A stretch of DNA of 24,129 nt from a virus, in the IMG/VR virus record IMGVR_UViG_3300042352_000103, positions 1 to 24,129 of that record; one strand, written 5' to 3'. The first letter of the stretch is position 1. The number at the start of each line of letters is the position of its first letter. The notes below the pieces were generated by a model. That model saw nothing but the letters and a program-made list of their open reading frames with translations, was not told where the DNA came from and ran no database searches. The translations under genes were made by a program, and so were the position numbers. Of this stretch, positions 1 to 6,960 are shown one piece after another.

Positions 1-227
1 GGATGCTTTGGTACAAAGCCGCACTCTTCGCATATATCTTTTTTATGAAGGCGATGAGGCCTCTCAGAACGGTTTTTGGTGTCTCTATGACGGTTGTAGC
101 AAACCCAGTACGGCTTACCGCTAACCTTGTTTACCCTAGACTGCTTAATCTTTACAAGGTTTTGGCAAACAGAGCAGTAGGCTATAAGAAGCTCACTATC
201 TATCTCTGTCAGTAGGTGTTTGTCCAT
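1..227 (-). CDS. HNH-type endonuclease, N-terminal part (runs off left edge)
   Basis: An open reading frame starts at the ATG at 227 and stays open to base 1, giving 75 codons; the 3' end is outside the window. Two cysteine pairs are visible: C18/C21 (CSVC) followed by C43, and C66/C69 in ICEECGFVPKH. The last motif is the usual lead-in to the metal-binding HNH core of phage homing-type endonucleases, where a D-H-x-D segment follows shortly. The DNA cleavage function is therefore inferred from the family, because the catalytic residues lie beyond the edge. The gene sits just downstream of a terminator, so it probably has its own promoter. No clear Shine-Dalgarno sequence precedes the ATG. It could instead be a plain zinc-ribbon protein. 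Confidence 0.7.
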   Translation of the reverse strand, partial: MDKHLLTEIDSELLIAYCSVCQNLVKIKQSRVNKVSGKPYWVCYNRHRDTKNRSERPHRLHKKDICEECGFVPKH

Positions 228-241
228 TTGTATATAGTAAC

Positions 242-268
242 AAAAAAACCCCTGCAATAGCAAGGGCC
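242..268 (-). terminator. Intrinsic terminator closing the small basic-protein operon
   Basis: Read on the minus strand, a 7-base-pair stem (CCCTTGC / GCAGGGG, one G-U pair) closes on a 4-base TATT loop and is followed directly by seven T residues. It lies 17 bases after the stop codon of the gene ending at 285 and 15 bases before the next start. This is a textbook Rho-independent terminator. Confidence 0.85.
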
Positions 269-284
269 TTTTGTTTGTTTTGGG

Positions 285-575
285 TTACTTCTTGCCTCTA
301 GGCTTGTTTAGTACTTTACGTTCAGCGTTCAACTCAGAAAATTTGCCATATTTGGTTAACTTTTCTGGCTTTTTTCCTCGCGCTACTGCAGACTGATTAG
401 CACGTTTAGCGAGTTTAGTATACTGGTTTGAACCTGGTATTTTTTCTGGGGCTCCGCCAATGGCGGCAAGTTTACTAGCGCCTTTTTTGAGGAGGCTTTC
501 TTTTCCAGTTGCAACACCCTTTGTAAGAGCCTTTTCTGCTTTTTTAGCCGCAGGGCGGCGCATGTTTGCTGCCAT
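285..575 (-). CDS. Small very basic protein, unknown function
   Basis: This gene encodes 96 residues, rich in Lys, Arg and Ala, and ends in RGKK. The N-terminal half (MAANMRRPAAKKAEKAL) could form a basic helix. No catalytic motif or membrane segment is visible. Its ATG overlaps the stop of the preceding gene as TAATG, and AGGA lies a few bases upstream, so it is translated with its neighbour. It is the last gene before the terminator. Positive charge throughout suggests contact with DNA or RNA, but I cannot name a family. Whether it is a virion or an intracellular protein is not visible. Confidence 0.8.
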   Translation of the reverse strand: MAANMRRPAAKKAEKALTKGVATGKESLLKKGASKLAAIGGAPEKIPGSNQYTKLAKRANQSAVARGKKPEKLTKYGKFSELNAERKVLNKPRGKK

Positions 576-910
576 TATTTCTTTCCTGTCTTCTTTTCGC
601 GCATGTTCTCGCGACGTTCGCCAGCTTTACCCTCACGCTTTTCGTGAGCGCTGTGCTTCTTAATGCCACGAATAATCCTAGCATCAATCTTTTTGTCTTC
701 AGCCATGGTCTTAGGCTTCTTCTTGTCGCCGTGAGCCTTGTCCTTCTTTTCGAATTCACGCTTCTCAGCTGCAGTCATGCCCTTGGTCATCTGGGCGTCC
801 TTTTTCTTGTCCTTAGCTTCGGTATACTTACCTTTAAGGAATGCAGGAGCCTTGCTGTCTTTCATGCGCTTCTTACAAGCCGCGCACTTACCGCATTTAC
901 ACATTGCCAT
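575..910 (-). CDS. Basic protein with N-terminal cysteine cluster
   Basis: This gene encodes 111 residues. Residues 4 to 12 hold four cysteines in the pattern C-x-C-x2-C-x2-C (CKCGKCAAC), a likely zinc-binding cluster. The remainder is charged and repetitive, with many Lys, Glu and Arg residues, and probably helical, ending in TGKK. Similar short cysteine clusters occur at the start of small phage proteins related to HNH nucleases, but no HNH core is present here. The gene joins both neighbours by TAATG overlaps. The role is unknown; nucleic-acid binding is an inference from charge and metal cluster. Confidence 0.8.
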   Translation of the reverse strand: MAMCKCGKCAACKKRMKDSKAPAFLKGKYTEAKDKKKDAQMTKGMTAAEKREFEKKDKAHGDKKKPKTMAEDKKIDARIIRGIKKHSAHEKREGKAGERRENMREKKTGKK

Positions 911-1206
911 TATTTCTTACCTACTCTACGTTTGTTTTCTTTACCCACATTTTTACCATGAGACATAGTTCTAAGGTTACTCTTAGAATCATTCTTTTTG
1001 TTGTTGTCTTTGTGGTCAACATCAACATTTTTTGGAAGTTTTCTACCAGATGACGTCTCGTAGTCTTCACGAGCTTTGTTTTTAGACTCAGTCTTCCAAC
1101 CTTTAGCGGTCTTTACTTTCCATACGTAAATCTCTCGACCACCATTCTGTGCCGAACCTTTGTATGGACCAAACTTTTTTCTAGTTCCTACTTTAACGTC
1201 TGCCAT
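910..1206 (-). CDS. HNH endonuclease, compact free-standing form
   Basis: This gene encodes 98 residues. The C-terminal half carries an HNH core: VDVDHKDNNKKND with D64-H65, then N78-L79, H83 and N86 in SNLRTMSHGKN. HNH proteins use a metal ion to nick or cut DNA; in phages they act as homing enzymes or in packaging. The N-terminal half is basic with two aromatic patches and may bind DNA. It lies inside a run of small basic genes with TAATG overlaps on both sides rather than as an obvious inserted gene, so it is either a settled homing enzyme or a regular operon member. The HNH assignment is strong; the biological role is open. Confidence 0.85.
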   Translation of the reverse strand: MADVKVGTRKKFGPYKGSAQNGGREIYVWKVKTAKGWKTESKNKAREDYETSSGRKLPKNVDVDHKDNNKKNDSKSNLRTMSHGKNVGKENKRRVGKK

Positions 1207-1448
1207 TATCGGTGTCTCGCTGTCTTCTTTGCAATCTTCTTAGGCTGGGCAACAAACTGCTTACCTTTTCTGCCACCATCACCTTTCCGCTTTGCACGGT
1301 TAGTGGCGGCTTTTTCAGCTGGAGTAAGGTCTTCCCAAGCTTTCTTAGGAAGGTAGCGCCTTTTACCCTTAGACGGTTTTCCGTCTGAGGTTCCCCACTC
1401 CTCCGTAGTCCACTTATCCAGTGACCTCTGGGACTTTGCTTTAGCCAT
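1206..1448 (-). CDS. DUF5872-type small basic protein
   Basis: This gene encodes 80 residues. The pattern SLDKWTTEEWGTSDGKPSKG, then RRYLPKKAWEDLTPAEKAAT and RAKRKG near the end, fits the DUF5872 family as I remember it, found in phages and large eukaryotic viruses. No biochemical function is known for that family. The sequence is strongly basic with three Trp residues in the N-terminal half. It overlaps both neighbours by one base (TAATG), and GGAGG lies upstream of its downstream neighbour's start. The family name is from memory and would need a profile search. Confidence 0.8.
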   Translation of the reverse strand: MAKAKSQRSLDKWTTEEWGTSDGKPSKGKRRYLPKKAWEDLTPAEKAATNRAKRKGDGGRKGKQFVAQPKKIAKKTARHR

Positions 1449-1636
1449 TAGTTCTTGTAGCCTCCGCCAGCCTTCTTATATTCAGAAGCAAGAAGCTGTG
1501 CCTTACGAGCCGACCACTCACCTGGGTCTCCACCCTTAGACCCAGCTTTAATCTTATTAAAAAGCTGCTTACGCAAACCAGGCTTGGTGTAGTTACCAGC
1601 TTCGTTTACTTTAGATTTAGTCTTTTTAGTAGGCAT
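1448..1636 (-). CDS. Conserved small basic protein (WSARKAQLLA type)
   Basis: This gene encodes 62 residues. Recognisable pieces are SKVNEAGNYTKPGLRKQLF, IKAGSKGGDPGEWSARKAQL and the ending KAGGGYKN. I recall very similar short sequences from aquatic phages and from giant viruses of algae, often near or fused to other tiny basic domains, but none has a known function. It is coupled to both neighbours by TAATG. Length and composition suggest a single small folded domain that binds nucleic acid or another virion component; this is inference. Confidence 0.8.
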   Translation of the reverse strand: MPTKKTKSKVNEAGNYTKPGLRKQLFNKIKAGSKGGDPGEWSARKAQLLASEYKKAGGGYKN

Positions 1637-1860
1637 TACTTCTTCTTCTGTGGATTCTTTTTGTGCCAGTCACGGGTTGACTTAACGCCTTCCCCAACAG
1701 TTTTAGCACCAGCTTTTTTTGTAAGGTTCATCTTATCGTATTTACCTTTAGTGGTGGCGGTGTGGTCAACAATAATGTCGCCTTTTTTACCGATACCCTT
1801 ATTGGACTTCTTTTTGGTAATCTTGTGGCCTACTCCATCTTTAGTTCGAATAGTAGCCAT
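1636..1860 (-). CDS. Small basic protein, unknown function
   Basis: This gene encodes 74 residues when started at the ATG at 1860 (MATIRTKDGVGHKI). A longer form beginning two codons upstream (ATG GTA ATG) exists. The start at 1860 gives the same TAATG overlap seen at every other junction of this operon, so I prefer it. The first half (TIRTKDGVGHKIT, then GDIIVDHTA) looks like short beta strands, and the tail is Lys-rich. No family is recognised. Confidence 0.75.
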   Translation of the reverse strand: MATIRTKDGVGHKITKKKSNKGIGKKGDIIVDHTATTKGKYDKMNLTKKAGAKTVGEGVKSTRDWHKKNPQKKK

Positions 1861-2177
1861 TACCATTTAACCTTGTCAGCCCAGTAAGCAGCCGAGAGCT
1901 TGCCCTTAGCAATATTCTTAGCGTGGCGAGCTTTAAAAGACTCACGACGCTTACGGTATGCCTCCGACTCTCCTTCTTTCTTTGGAGAGCCTTTGACACC
2001 TTGCTGACCAAAACGAATAGTCTTTACTACGTCGCCTTCTTTAGCAACTACTACGTGAGATTTCTTTGCACCAGGAGTAGCTTTTGGCTTATTATACCCA
2101 GAAACACCTGCACGAGCTAAGCGTGGGTCTTTGCCTTTAGCATGGGTCTTTTTGTGGTGCTTTTTGTGCTCTGTCAT
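1860..2177 (-). CDS. Conserved small basic protein (VRFGQQG / ARHAKNI type)
   Basis: This gene encodes 105 residues. After a His/Lys-rich start (MTEHKKHHKKTHAKGK) comes GVSGYNKPKATPGAKKSHVV, then TIRFGQQGVKGSP and FKARHAKNIAKGKLSAAYWA, ending in DKVKW. The 'RFGQQG ... ARH ... YWA.KVKW' arrangement is one I remember from small proteins of marine and freshwater phages and some algal viruses; no function is established. The gene is part of the TAATG-coupled operon. The His/Lys-rich head could bind metal or nucleic acid. Confidence 0.8.
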   Translation of the reverse strand: MTEHKKHHKKTHAKGKDPRLARAGVSGYNKPKATPGAKKSHVVVAKEGDVVKTIRFGQQGVKGSPKKEGESEAYRKRRESFKARHAKNIAKGKLSAAYWADKVKW

Positions 2178-2323
2178 TATCGGCTACCTGTCTTACGCTG
2201 CAGGTTTTTCATTTTAGGAGCAACCTTAGCTACCTTACCCTTGTGCTGTGGCAACACAGTGTGCTTTGCACGACCAATTCTGTCTTTAGGGTTCTTTTCA
2301 TTAGTTATAGCTTTACGAGCCAT
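2177..2323 (-). CDS. 48-residue basic protein
   Basis: This short frame begins at the ATG at 2323 (MARKAITNEKNPKDRIGRAK) and ends in LQRKTGSR with TAA at 2177-2179. It fills the gap between two coupled genes exactly, with TAATG overlaps at both ends, which is strong support despite its size. About one third of the residues are Lys or Arg and there are no acidic clusters. No family is recognised. Confidence 0.8.
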   Translation of the reverse strand: MARKAITNEKNPKDRIGRAKHTVLPQHKGKVAKVAPKMKNLQRKTGSR

Positions 2324-2445
2324 TACTTTACCTTCTTCACTTTTTTAGGAAGTTTCTTGCCTTTAGTTTTAATTTCCCATTCTCTAGCCATTTTAAGGTT
2401 ATTAGCGTACATCCACGCTCTTTGTGCCTGTGACTCAAATGGCAT
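2323..2445 (-). CDS. 40-residue basic protein (FESQAQRAWMYA type)
   Basis: This frame starts at the ATG at 2445 (MPFESQAQRAWMYANNLKMA) and ends in KKLPKKVKKVK. The 'MPF.S.AQR.WMYA' opening is shared with many small phage proteins of unknown role, which supports it as a true gene. It begins four bases after the stop of the gene ending at 2450 and joins the next gene by TAATG. It is the first of the nine tiny basic genes and links them to the tail-fibre genes upstream, so the run is probably expressed late with the structural genes. Confidence 0.8.
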   Translation of the reverse strand: MPFESQAQRAWMYANNLKMAREWEIKTKGKKLPKKVKKVK

Positions 2446-2449
2446 TTTA

Positions 2450-2665
2450 TTACCAGGTACTTAAAGCAACGCGCTTCCACGTGTTAGTGGCAACGCAAAC
2501 GTACAAAAATCCTGAAGCGTAGGCTACTTGACCAGCAGTTCCAGTAGAAGTAGCCGTTGCAGGAACGGTGGCCCAAGGGCCTACTTTAGTGTCTAGATAA
2601 TCTAGGGCAGTGTTTAGGGTTGCACCCCAAGCAGTCTGTCCGACAGTAGGTTTAACAAGTGGCAT
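2450..2665 (-). CDS. Small fibre-associated structural protein
   Basis: This gene encodes 71 residues, rich in Thr, Ala and Gly. Residues 1 to 28 hold the motif 'VKPTVGQTAWGATLNTALDYL', typical of the start of phage tail fibre or baseplate proteins. The second half (GTAGQVAYASGFLYVCVATN, then TWKRVALSTW) is a pattern common near the ends of such proteins: a short beta hairpin seen where a fibre displays data-like strands. GGAG precedes the ATG by seven bases. It could be a minimal fibre tip or a piece of a fibre once fused to a neighbour. Confidence 0.7.
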   Translation of the reverse strand: MPLVKPTVGQTAWGATLNTALDYLDTKVGPWATVPATATSTGTAGQVAYASGFLYVCVATNTWKRVALSTW

Positions 2666-2667
2666 AA

Positions 2668-3270
2668 TTACTCTCCGTACTTTTCTGAGCCATAGCTACC
2701 TAAGCCATAGCCAATTGTTCTAAGTTCTGATGTTGAAGGAAGAGCATAGCTTTGGAATTGTGGGTCATTCACTAGCTCTTCAGGGTTTACTTGGTTGCAA
2801 TCAACTGTGACTACAGCCCAACGTTGCTCAAATGCTCCGCGAGGTAAAACACGTGTAGGAACAAACACTTCACCTCGGTATACAATTCTATCTTTAATAT
2901 GTGAGTTTGAATTGTATAAAATGGTAGGCATTAACTCGTTAACATCTCCTACGTTAATGACCAAGCGAAGAGTGTCAGCAACATAAAAACCTCGTTGGTT
3001 CATTATGTTAGTTCCACGAACAAACTGGGCCATAACTACAGGAAATTTAATTGGGTCTTCCCAACGCCTTCCTGTAGAAGTGCTGCTACTTGAGACGTCG
3101 TAAATATCATCAACAACAGTGGTGTAATTTTGTAGCAGGTACTCGTCGCTCCACTTCCACCAGTCAACTTTCATACCAACAAGACCGCCAAGGTCTTCTG
3201 ATATGCCTTCGTACATAGACTGGGCTTCGTAGTCTATGCTAAAGCGGCCCTCAAGTTTACCGCCGCGCAT
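2668..3270 (-). CDS. Putative virion structural protein
   Basis: This gene encodes 200 residues, with mixed alpha/beta composition and no signal peptide or membrane segment. Notable segments are MKVDWWKWSDEYLLQNY, a Ser/Thr linker (residues 79-86) and RGEVFVPTRVLPRGAFEQRW, which looks like a beta core; the end is Gly/Tyr-rich (GYGLGSYGSEKYGE). It sits between fibre genes and starts two bases after the stop of the S74 fibre gene. The position suggests a baseplate, neck or fibre-connecting part. I do not recognise a named family. Confidence 0.65.
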   Translation of the reverse strand: MRGGKLEGRFSIDYEAQSMYEGISEDLGGLVGMKVDWWKWSDEYLLQNYTTVVDDIYDVSSSSTSTGRRWEDPIKFPVVMAQFVRGTNIMNQRGFYVADTLRLVINVGDVNELMPTILYNSNSHIKDRIVYRGEVFVPTRVLPRGAFEQRWAVVTVDCNQVNPEELVNDPQFQSYALPSTSELRTIGYGLGSYGSEKYGE

Positions 3271-3272
3271 CG

Positions 3273-4322
3273 TTACTTGACCTTGTTTTCTACAGCTGCA
3301 AGACGGGTTGTTAGTGAAGAAATTAGCGCATCTTGGTGCTTAATTGCAGAAACAAGTGCAGAAACCATTTCGCCATAGTTAATGCCGTCGGGAACAACAA
3401 CGCCGTCTACAGTTGTGTAGTTTACAAATACTTTTAGGCTATCTAGTTGGTCTACTTCTTCAGCAATCAAACCGCCGTATGTACGGGCATTTGCGTCATC
3501 AGCAACTTCACTCTTTAGACGGAAGGTCTTTGGAACAAGATTAAGAATATCGTTGTAAGGGTACTGGGCGTCTTCAATATCTTGCTTATATCGTTCAGAT
3601 GAAGTTGTGCGAACAAGGTTACCTGAGTTATCAAAGGTGGCAGTTGTTGACCCACCACCAGCAAGTGCGGTTCGAGTAATTGAGCCATCTGTAGCAAAGG
3701 TACCTGTAGATGTAATTGAAGCTACAGTTCCTGGGGTAGCTGAGCCAGTGCTTCCACCTGGCCCTACGTTGTTCCACTTTTGTATGTATGTAGTTCCGCT
3801 AATTCTTCCTGAGTAAAACCATTCATTTCCGCTAGTAGTTGCCGTTCCGCTAGTTACCGATGCGGATACTGTAAATGAAGGGCTGCCACCACTTGTTACT
3901 GCTGTAACAGTTCCAGTTAGATTGTACGCAGACGAACCGCCGCTAAATCCTGCAACAGTAACTACATCATCAACTGCTGGTACGTTTACCGCGTAATCTC
4001 CAGTAAACTGTCCCGTAGTAGCAACGCTGTAAGTCACTACGCTACCTGTGCTAGAAGCACCTGTAATCTTTTGTAGTTTAAAACCTGAACGTACAGTTAC
4101 TGGTGTGTCTGTAAGATTAGTTGCCAAAATGTTTTCAAAAGTATTTGCGCCTTTAAGCGGAGCTTGGTATCCCAAAGAAGTCCACGCGGTTGAGCCGTCG
4201 CCAACCTTTAGTCGACCAGTGTCTGATTCAAAACCTGCTTCACCTACAGCGAGGGTAGGGTTAGCAGATGTCCAGGCGCTTGCTGTGCCTTGACGTAGTT
4301 GGATTAGGGAATCTCTGGCCAT
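3273..4322 (-). CDS. Tail fibre protein with C-terminal S74 chaperone
   Basis: This gene encodes 349 residues. Residues 1-53 form a small domain (LIQLRQGTASAWTSANPTLA, then GRLKVGDGSTAWTSLGY) like the N-terminal domain of major tropism determinant-type fibres. Residues about 88-168 are a beta-rich Ser/Thr/Gly module. Residues 241-349 are a peptidase S74 intramolecular chaperone: SSERYKQDIED with the expected self-cleavage serine at 242, YGGLIAEEVDQL, NYGEMVSALVSAI and a closing coiled coil. In this family the chaperone trimerises the fibre and then cuts itself off. AGGAG precedes the ATG by about six bases. Receptor binding is inferred from family and position. Confidence 0.88.
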   Translation of the reverse strand: MARDSLIQLRQGTASAWTSANPTLAVGEAGFESDTGRLKVGDGSTAWTSLGYQAPLKGANTFENILATNLTDTPVTVRSGFKLQKITGASSTGSVVTYSVATTGQFTGDYAVNVPAVDDVVTVAGFSGGSSAYNLTGTVTAVTSGGSPSFTVSASVTSGTATTSGNEWFYSGRISGTTYIQKWNNVGPGGSTGSATPGTVASITSTGTFATDGSITRTALAGGGSTTATFDNSGNLVRTTSSERYKQDIEDAQYPYNDILNLVPKTFRLKSEVADDANARTYGGLIAEEVDQLDSLKVFVNYTTVDGVVVPDGINYGEMVSALVSAIKHQDALISSLTTRLAAVENKVK

Positions 4323-4361
4323 TATGTCTCCTATAAGTCTTCTTTAATTGTAGGGCCAATC

Positions 4362-4508
4362 TTATTCAGATAGAGCCTGAACTTGAGCTTCTAGCTCTTC
4401 TACCTTGGTTACAAGGGCTGTTAAGATGTTGAACGCTTTCTCAATACCAGTACCATTAGCAGTGCCCTCTTCTTCCCAAGCATCAAGAATGTTTTTAATT
4501 TCTTCCAA
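4362..4508 (-). CDS. 48-residue coiled-coil protein, TTG start
   Basis: This short frame starts at a TTG at 4508, with GGGAG ending six bases upstream, and ends with TAA at 4362-4364. There is no in-frame ATG or GTG; a TAG lies four codons upstream of the TTG. Residues 1-14 (MEEIKNILDAWEEE) and 24-47 (KAFNILTALVTKVEELEAQV) are helical, and the second has heptad spacing like the closing coil of the S74 fibre next to it. It lies between two fibre genes. It may be a fibre-assembly helper or a small trimerisation piece. The reading frame is convincing; the function is not known. Confidence 0.65.
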   Translation of the reverse strand: MEEIKNILDAWEEEGTANGTGIEKAFNILTALVTKVEELEAQVQALSE

Positions 4509-4520
4509 GATAATCTCCCA

Positions 4521-5675
4521 CTATCCCCATGAACCAATGGTGGTAACTGCTTCAGCACCAAGTTTAGTGACTTTTAAATACGAACCTGAGTTTACAACAG
4601 CAGTAAGGTTTCCTGATGTAGCACCAGTTAGGGCAATTCTTATTGTAAAGTTACCTCCAGTAGTAATTCTGGTAGTACCTTTCATAAGTGCCCTAACGTA
4701 GTTAGTTGTTCCAGTACCAATAGTAACTGTGTTAAGTGCAGGAAAGGTGGTTGTTCCAGACCTACGAACACCTGAAGTAGCTGCCGCGTTTGATAGGACA
4801 GTAGTGCTTGTAGAGTAATCGTAGTAAAGATAGGTTGCAGAGGGAGTAGCCACGCTCGCTGCAGAACCTGGTGTAATAATTGCTGTAGCAGGAGTTCCTG
4901 TTGTAGCTGTTCCATTTAATGTTAGATATAGAACCATTTCAAGGTCATATGCGGCACCGCTTTCTAAAGAAAGCCCGTTTGTTCCAAATGCGCTAATTGT
5001 TGTAGACGCTCCAGGAGAGACGGTGGTTGTACCGCTGTCTGCGTTCAACATGTACATAAATGGTAAAGCAAGGTTTGTTGCAGCACCACCTGTACCACTT
5101 GGTATATCTATATAAAAACCTCTAGCAGAGCCGCCTTGCTCAAAAAAACGTAGTCTATCCTGGTATACGTCAATTGTAACTCCACCAGTAATGGTTGTAT
5201 TTGTTACGGCTTTGTTGAGGAAGATTTCTCCGCCTTCATCTCCAGAAGACGCAGTTACGCTAATCTTTCCAGGAAAAGAAACTGTACTACCAGAAGCACC
5301 AATAGCCATAGTTGTTGCTGCTCCACCAATGTTTAGAGTGGTAGCAGTTGCGTTAATTAGATTAAATGTTGTTTGGTTAGTTAAAAGGTCTCCACCATTA
5401 ATACTAATGTCCCCACCAGTAGACAGCTGATTTGATGAAGGGTTGTAGATTAGGCCAGCGTCAGTACCAAGAGACTGGACGCTACCATCATTAGCGGCTA
5501 CGAACACAGGGTAAAAAGAAGCGTTTGTAGACACAGAGGTAGTGTCCACAGTTACTGCTTCTGTAGCCTTAGCTACACTCAAGTTAGAAACAGTAGTGGT
5601 TGAGGTTACAGAAAGCGGGGCAGTGCCTTGCGGCACGGCAGTTAAATCAATTGGTGTTAGATTTTTTCTAGCCAT
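4521..5675 (-). CDS. Tail fibre-like protein
   Basis: This gene encodes 384 residues, very rich in Thr, Ser, Ala and Gly. The start (MARKNLTPIDLTAVPQGTAP) is followed near residues 110-130 by TTLNIGGAATTMAIGASGST, a repeat type found in many phage fibre shafts. The C-terminal half looks like a beta-sandwich with segments such as LEMVLYLTLNGTA and GNFTIRIALTGATSGNL, and may be the receptor-facing head. No chaperone domain is present. The ATG lies in TAAAATG, immediately after the stop of the gene ending at 5677. A structural fibre is likely; the exact place on the virion is unknown. Confidence 0.75.
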   Translation of the reverse strand: MARKNLTPIDLTAVPQGTAPLSVTSTTTVSNLSVAKATEAVTVDTTSVSTNASFYPVFVAANDGSVQSLGTDAGLIYNPSSNQLSTGGDISINGGDLLTNQTTFNLINATATTLNIGGAATTMAIGASGSTVSFPGKISVTASSGDEGGEIFLNKAVTNTTITGGVTIDVYQDRLRFFEQGGSARGFYIDIPSGTGGAATNLALPFMYMLNADSGTTTVSPGASTTISAFGTNGLSLESGAAYDLEMVLYLTLNGTATTGTPATAIITPGSAASVATPSATYLYYDYSTSTTVLSNAAATSGVRRSGTTTFPALNTVTIGTGTTNYVRALMKGTTRITTGGNFTIRIALTGATSGNLTAVVNSGSYLKVTKLGAEAVTTIGSWG

Positions 5676-5676
5676 T

Positions 5677-6951
5677 TTATCCCGTGATAACTACTCGATA
5701 TGTTCCTGAAGTAACTGTTGATGCTGCATTCCATGATAGTAGAACGTCGTTAAGAGTCAGGGTAAACCCGTAATTGCTTGTAGCAGTTGAGGCGTTGTTA
5801 ATGATTTCAATGTCAGGCTCTACCAAATAGTTGGTGCCTGTAGTGGAATCCACTCGGAACATTTGCACGGTAAGCTTCTGTAGAGAGCTCTCTAGAGAGT
5901 GGGTTGCAGCAGGAATTCTCCAGTAAGCAACTCCGCCAGAAGGAGTAATTGAGCTGTTAGTTGTAGAGTACACACCAATAGCTCCGAGGTTTGTACGTGC
6001 CTCGCCAGCAGTAGCGGCATTTGTTCCACCATTAGCGATTGGAACAGTGTCAATGTCAAGAGTATTACCAGTCTTGGTGAGGCCAATACCTGCGGTTACT
6101 TGGCCAAGACCAGTAAACTGCGTAAATGTAAGTGCAGTAGTTCCTACGGTGATTGTTCCGTCGTTAGTTAGTGTCCAACCACTGTCTGCTTGTGTATTTC
6201 CTTTTTCAACAAAAACTGCAAAACTAGAGGTAAGCTCAGCATCAGTGTCTGCGTCACTTGAGCGAGCGTACGAGTAGTTAGGGGCGGAATAACTTACAAG
6301 ATAAATACCGTTCTGGGAACCTGTGCTCTGGTCCTTAACAAGAATTCGGTCTCCAGCTGCAACAGAAATTCCATCCAAAGTTAAAGGAGTAGAAGATGTG
6401 CTTAGGGAAACGTTAGTTGTTGTAGCCAACTGAACTGACTGCTTCCAGTCAATTCCCACAACGGCGTTATCTACATACGCCTTATTTGCGGCATCTGTAC
6501 TAGAAGACGGGGTTGCTACGTTAGTAATACGTTTGCTAGCAACGTCTACGGTTCCAGTTCCATTTGGAGCTAGGTTAACGTTAGTGTTTGTACCGCCAGC
6601 GGTAAAGGTTAACGCACCAGTTCCTGTAATAGAACCAGTAGTTGTTCCTGTACCACCATTTGCTACAGCTACAGTTCCGCTGACGTTACCAGCGTTACCG
6701 CTAATGCTTACCCCAGCAAGGCTTGTAATCGTGTTACTTCCCTGGCTAAGAGAAATTTCTGTAGTTCCAATAAAGAAGGTGTCATCTTGGTTAGCAACAG
6801 TCTTAGTTGCAGATGCTCCCCGAAGCTTAAGGTGGTCTGAAGCGTACCACAAGTTACCAGCAATAGGGCTTCCAGGCGCAGAGTTAGAAATAACAACATT
6901 GATGAGCTGATTGTTGCTCAGGTTAATGTTGGTCAAGAATGTTCTAGACAT
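5677..6951 (-). CDS. Tail fibre-like protein
   Basis: This gene encodes 424 residues. The first 60 residues (FLTNINLSNNQLINVVIS, then PGSPIAGNLWYASDHLKLRG) and the segment DAANKAYVDNAVVGIDWK near residue 160 are hallmarks of phage fibre proteins. A globular domain follows (ILVKDQSTGSQNGIYLVS, then EKGNTQADSGWTLTNDGTIT), then IANGGTNAATAGEARTNLGA, another common fibre linker. The final 90 residues are likely a beta domain (SLQKLTVQMFRV and a strand-rich end). A weak GGAAG precedes the ATG. It probably forms part of the same host-recognition apparatus as its neighbours. Confidence 0.8.
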   Translation of the reverse strand: MSRTFLTNINLSNNQLINVVISNSAPGSPIAGNLWYASDHLKLRGASATKTVANQDDTFFIGTTEISLSQGSNTITSLAGVSISGNAGNVSGTVAVANGGTGTTTGSITGTGALTFTAGGTNTNVNLAPNGTGTVDVASKRITNVATPSSSTDAANKAYVDNAVVGIDWKQSVQLATTTNVSLSTSSTPLTLDGISVAAGDRILVKDQSTGSQNGIYLVSYSAPNYSYARSSDADTDAELTSSFAVFVEKGNTQADSGWTLTNDGTITVGTTALTFTQFTGLGQVTAGIGLTKTGNTLDIDTVPIANGGTNAATAGEARTNLGAIGVYSTTNSSITPSGGVAYWRIPAATHSLESSLQKLTVQMFRVDSTTGTNYLVEPDIEIINNASTATSNYGFTLTLNDVLLSWNAASTVTSGTYRVVITG

Positions 6952-6960
6952 GTGTACTTC

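Noticed and set aside
566-961. Long plus-strand frame rich in Leu, Phe and Ser
   Set aside because: It lies antisense to three TAATG-coupled basic genes. Its hydrophobic look is the mirror of Lys-rich codons on the other strand, and it has no ribosome binding site or partner genes.
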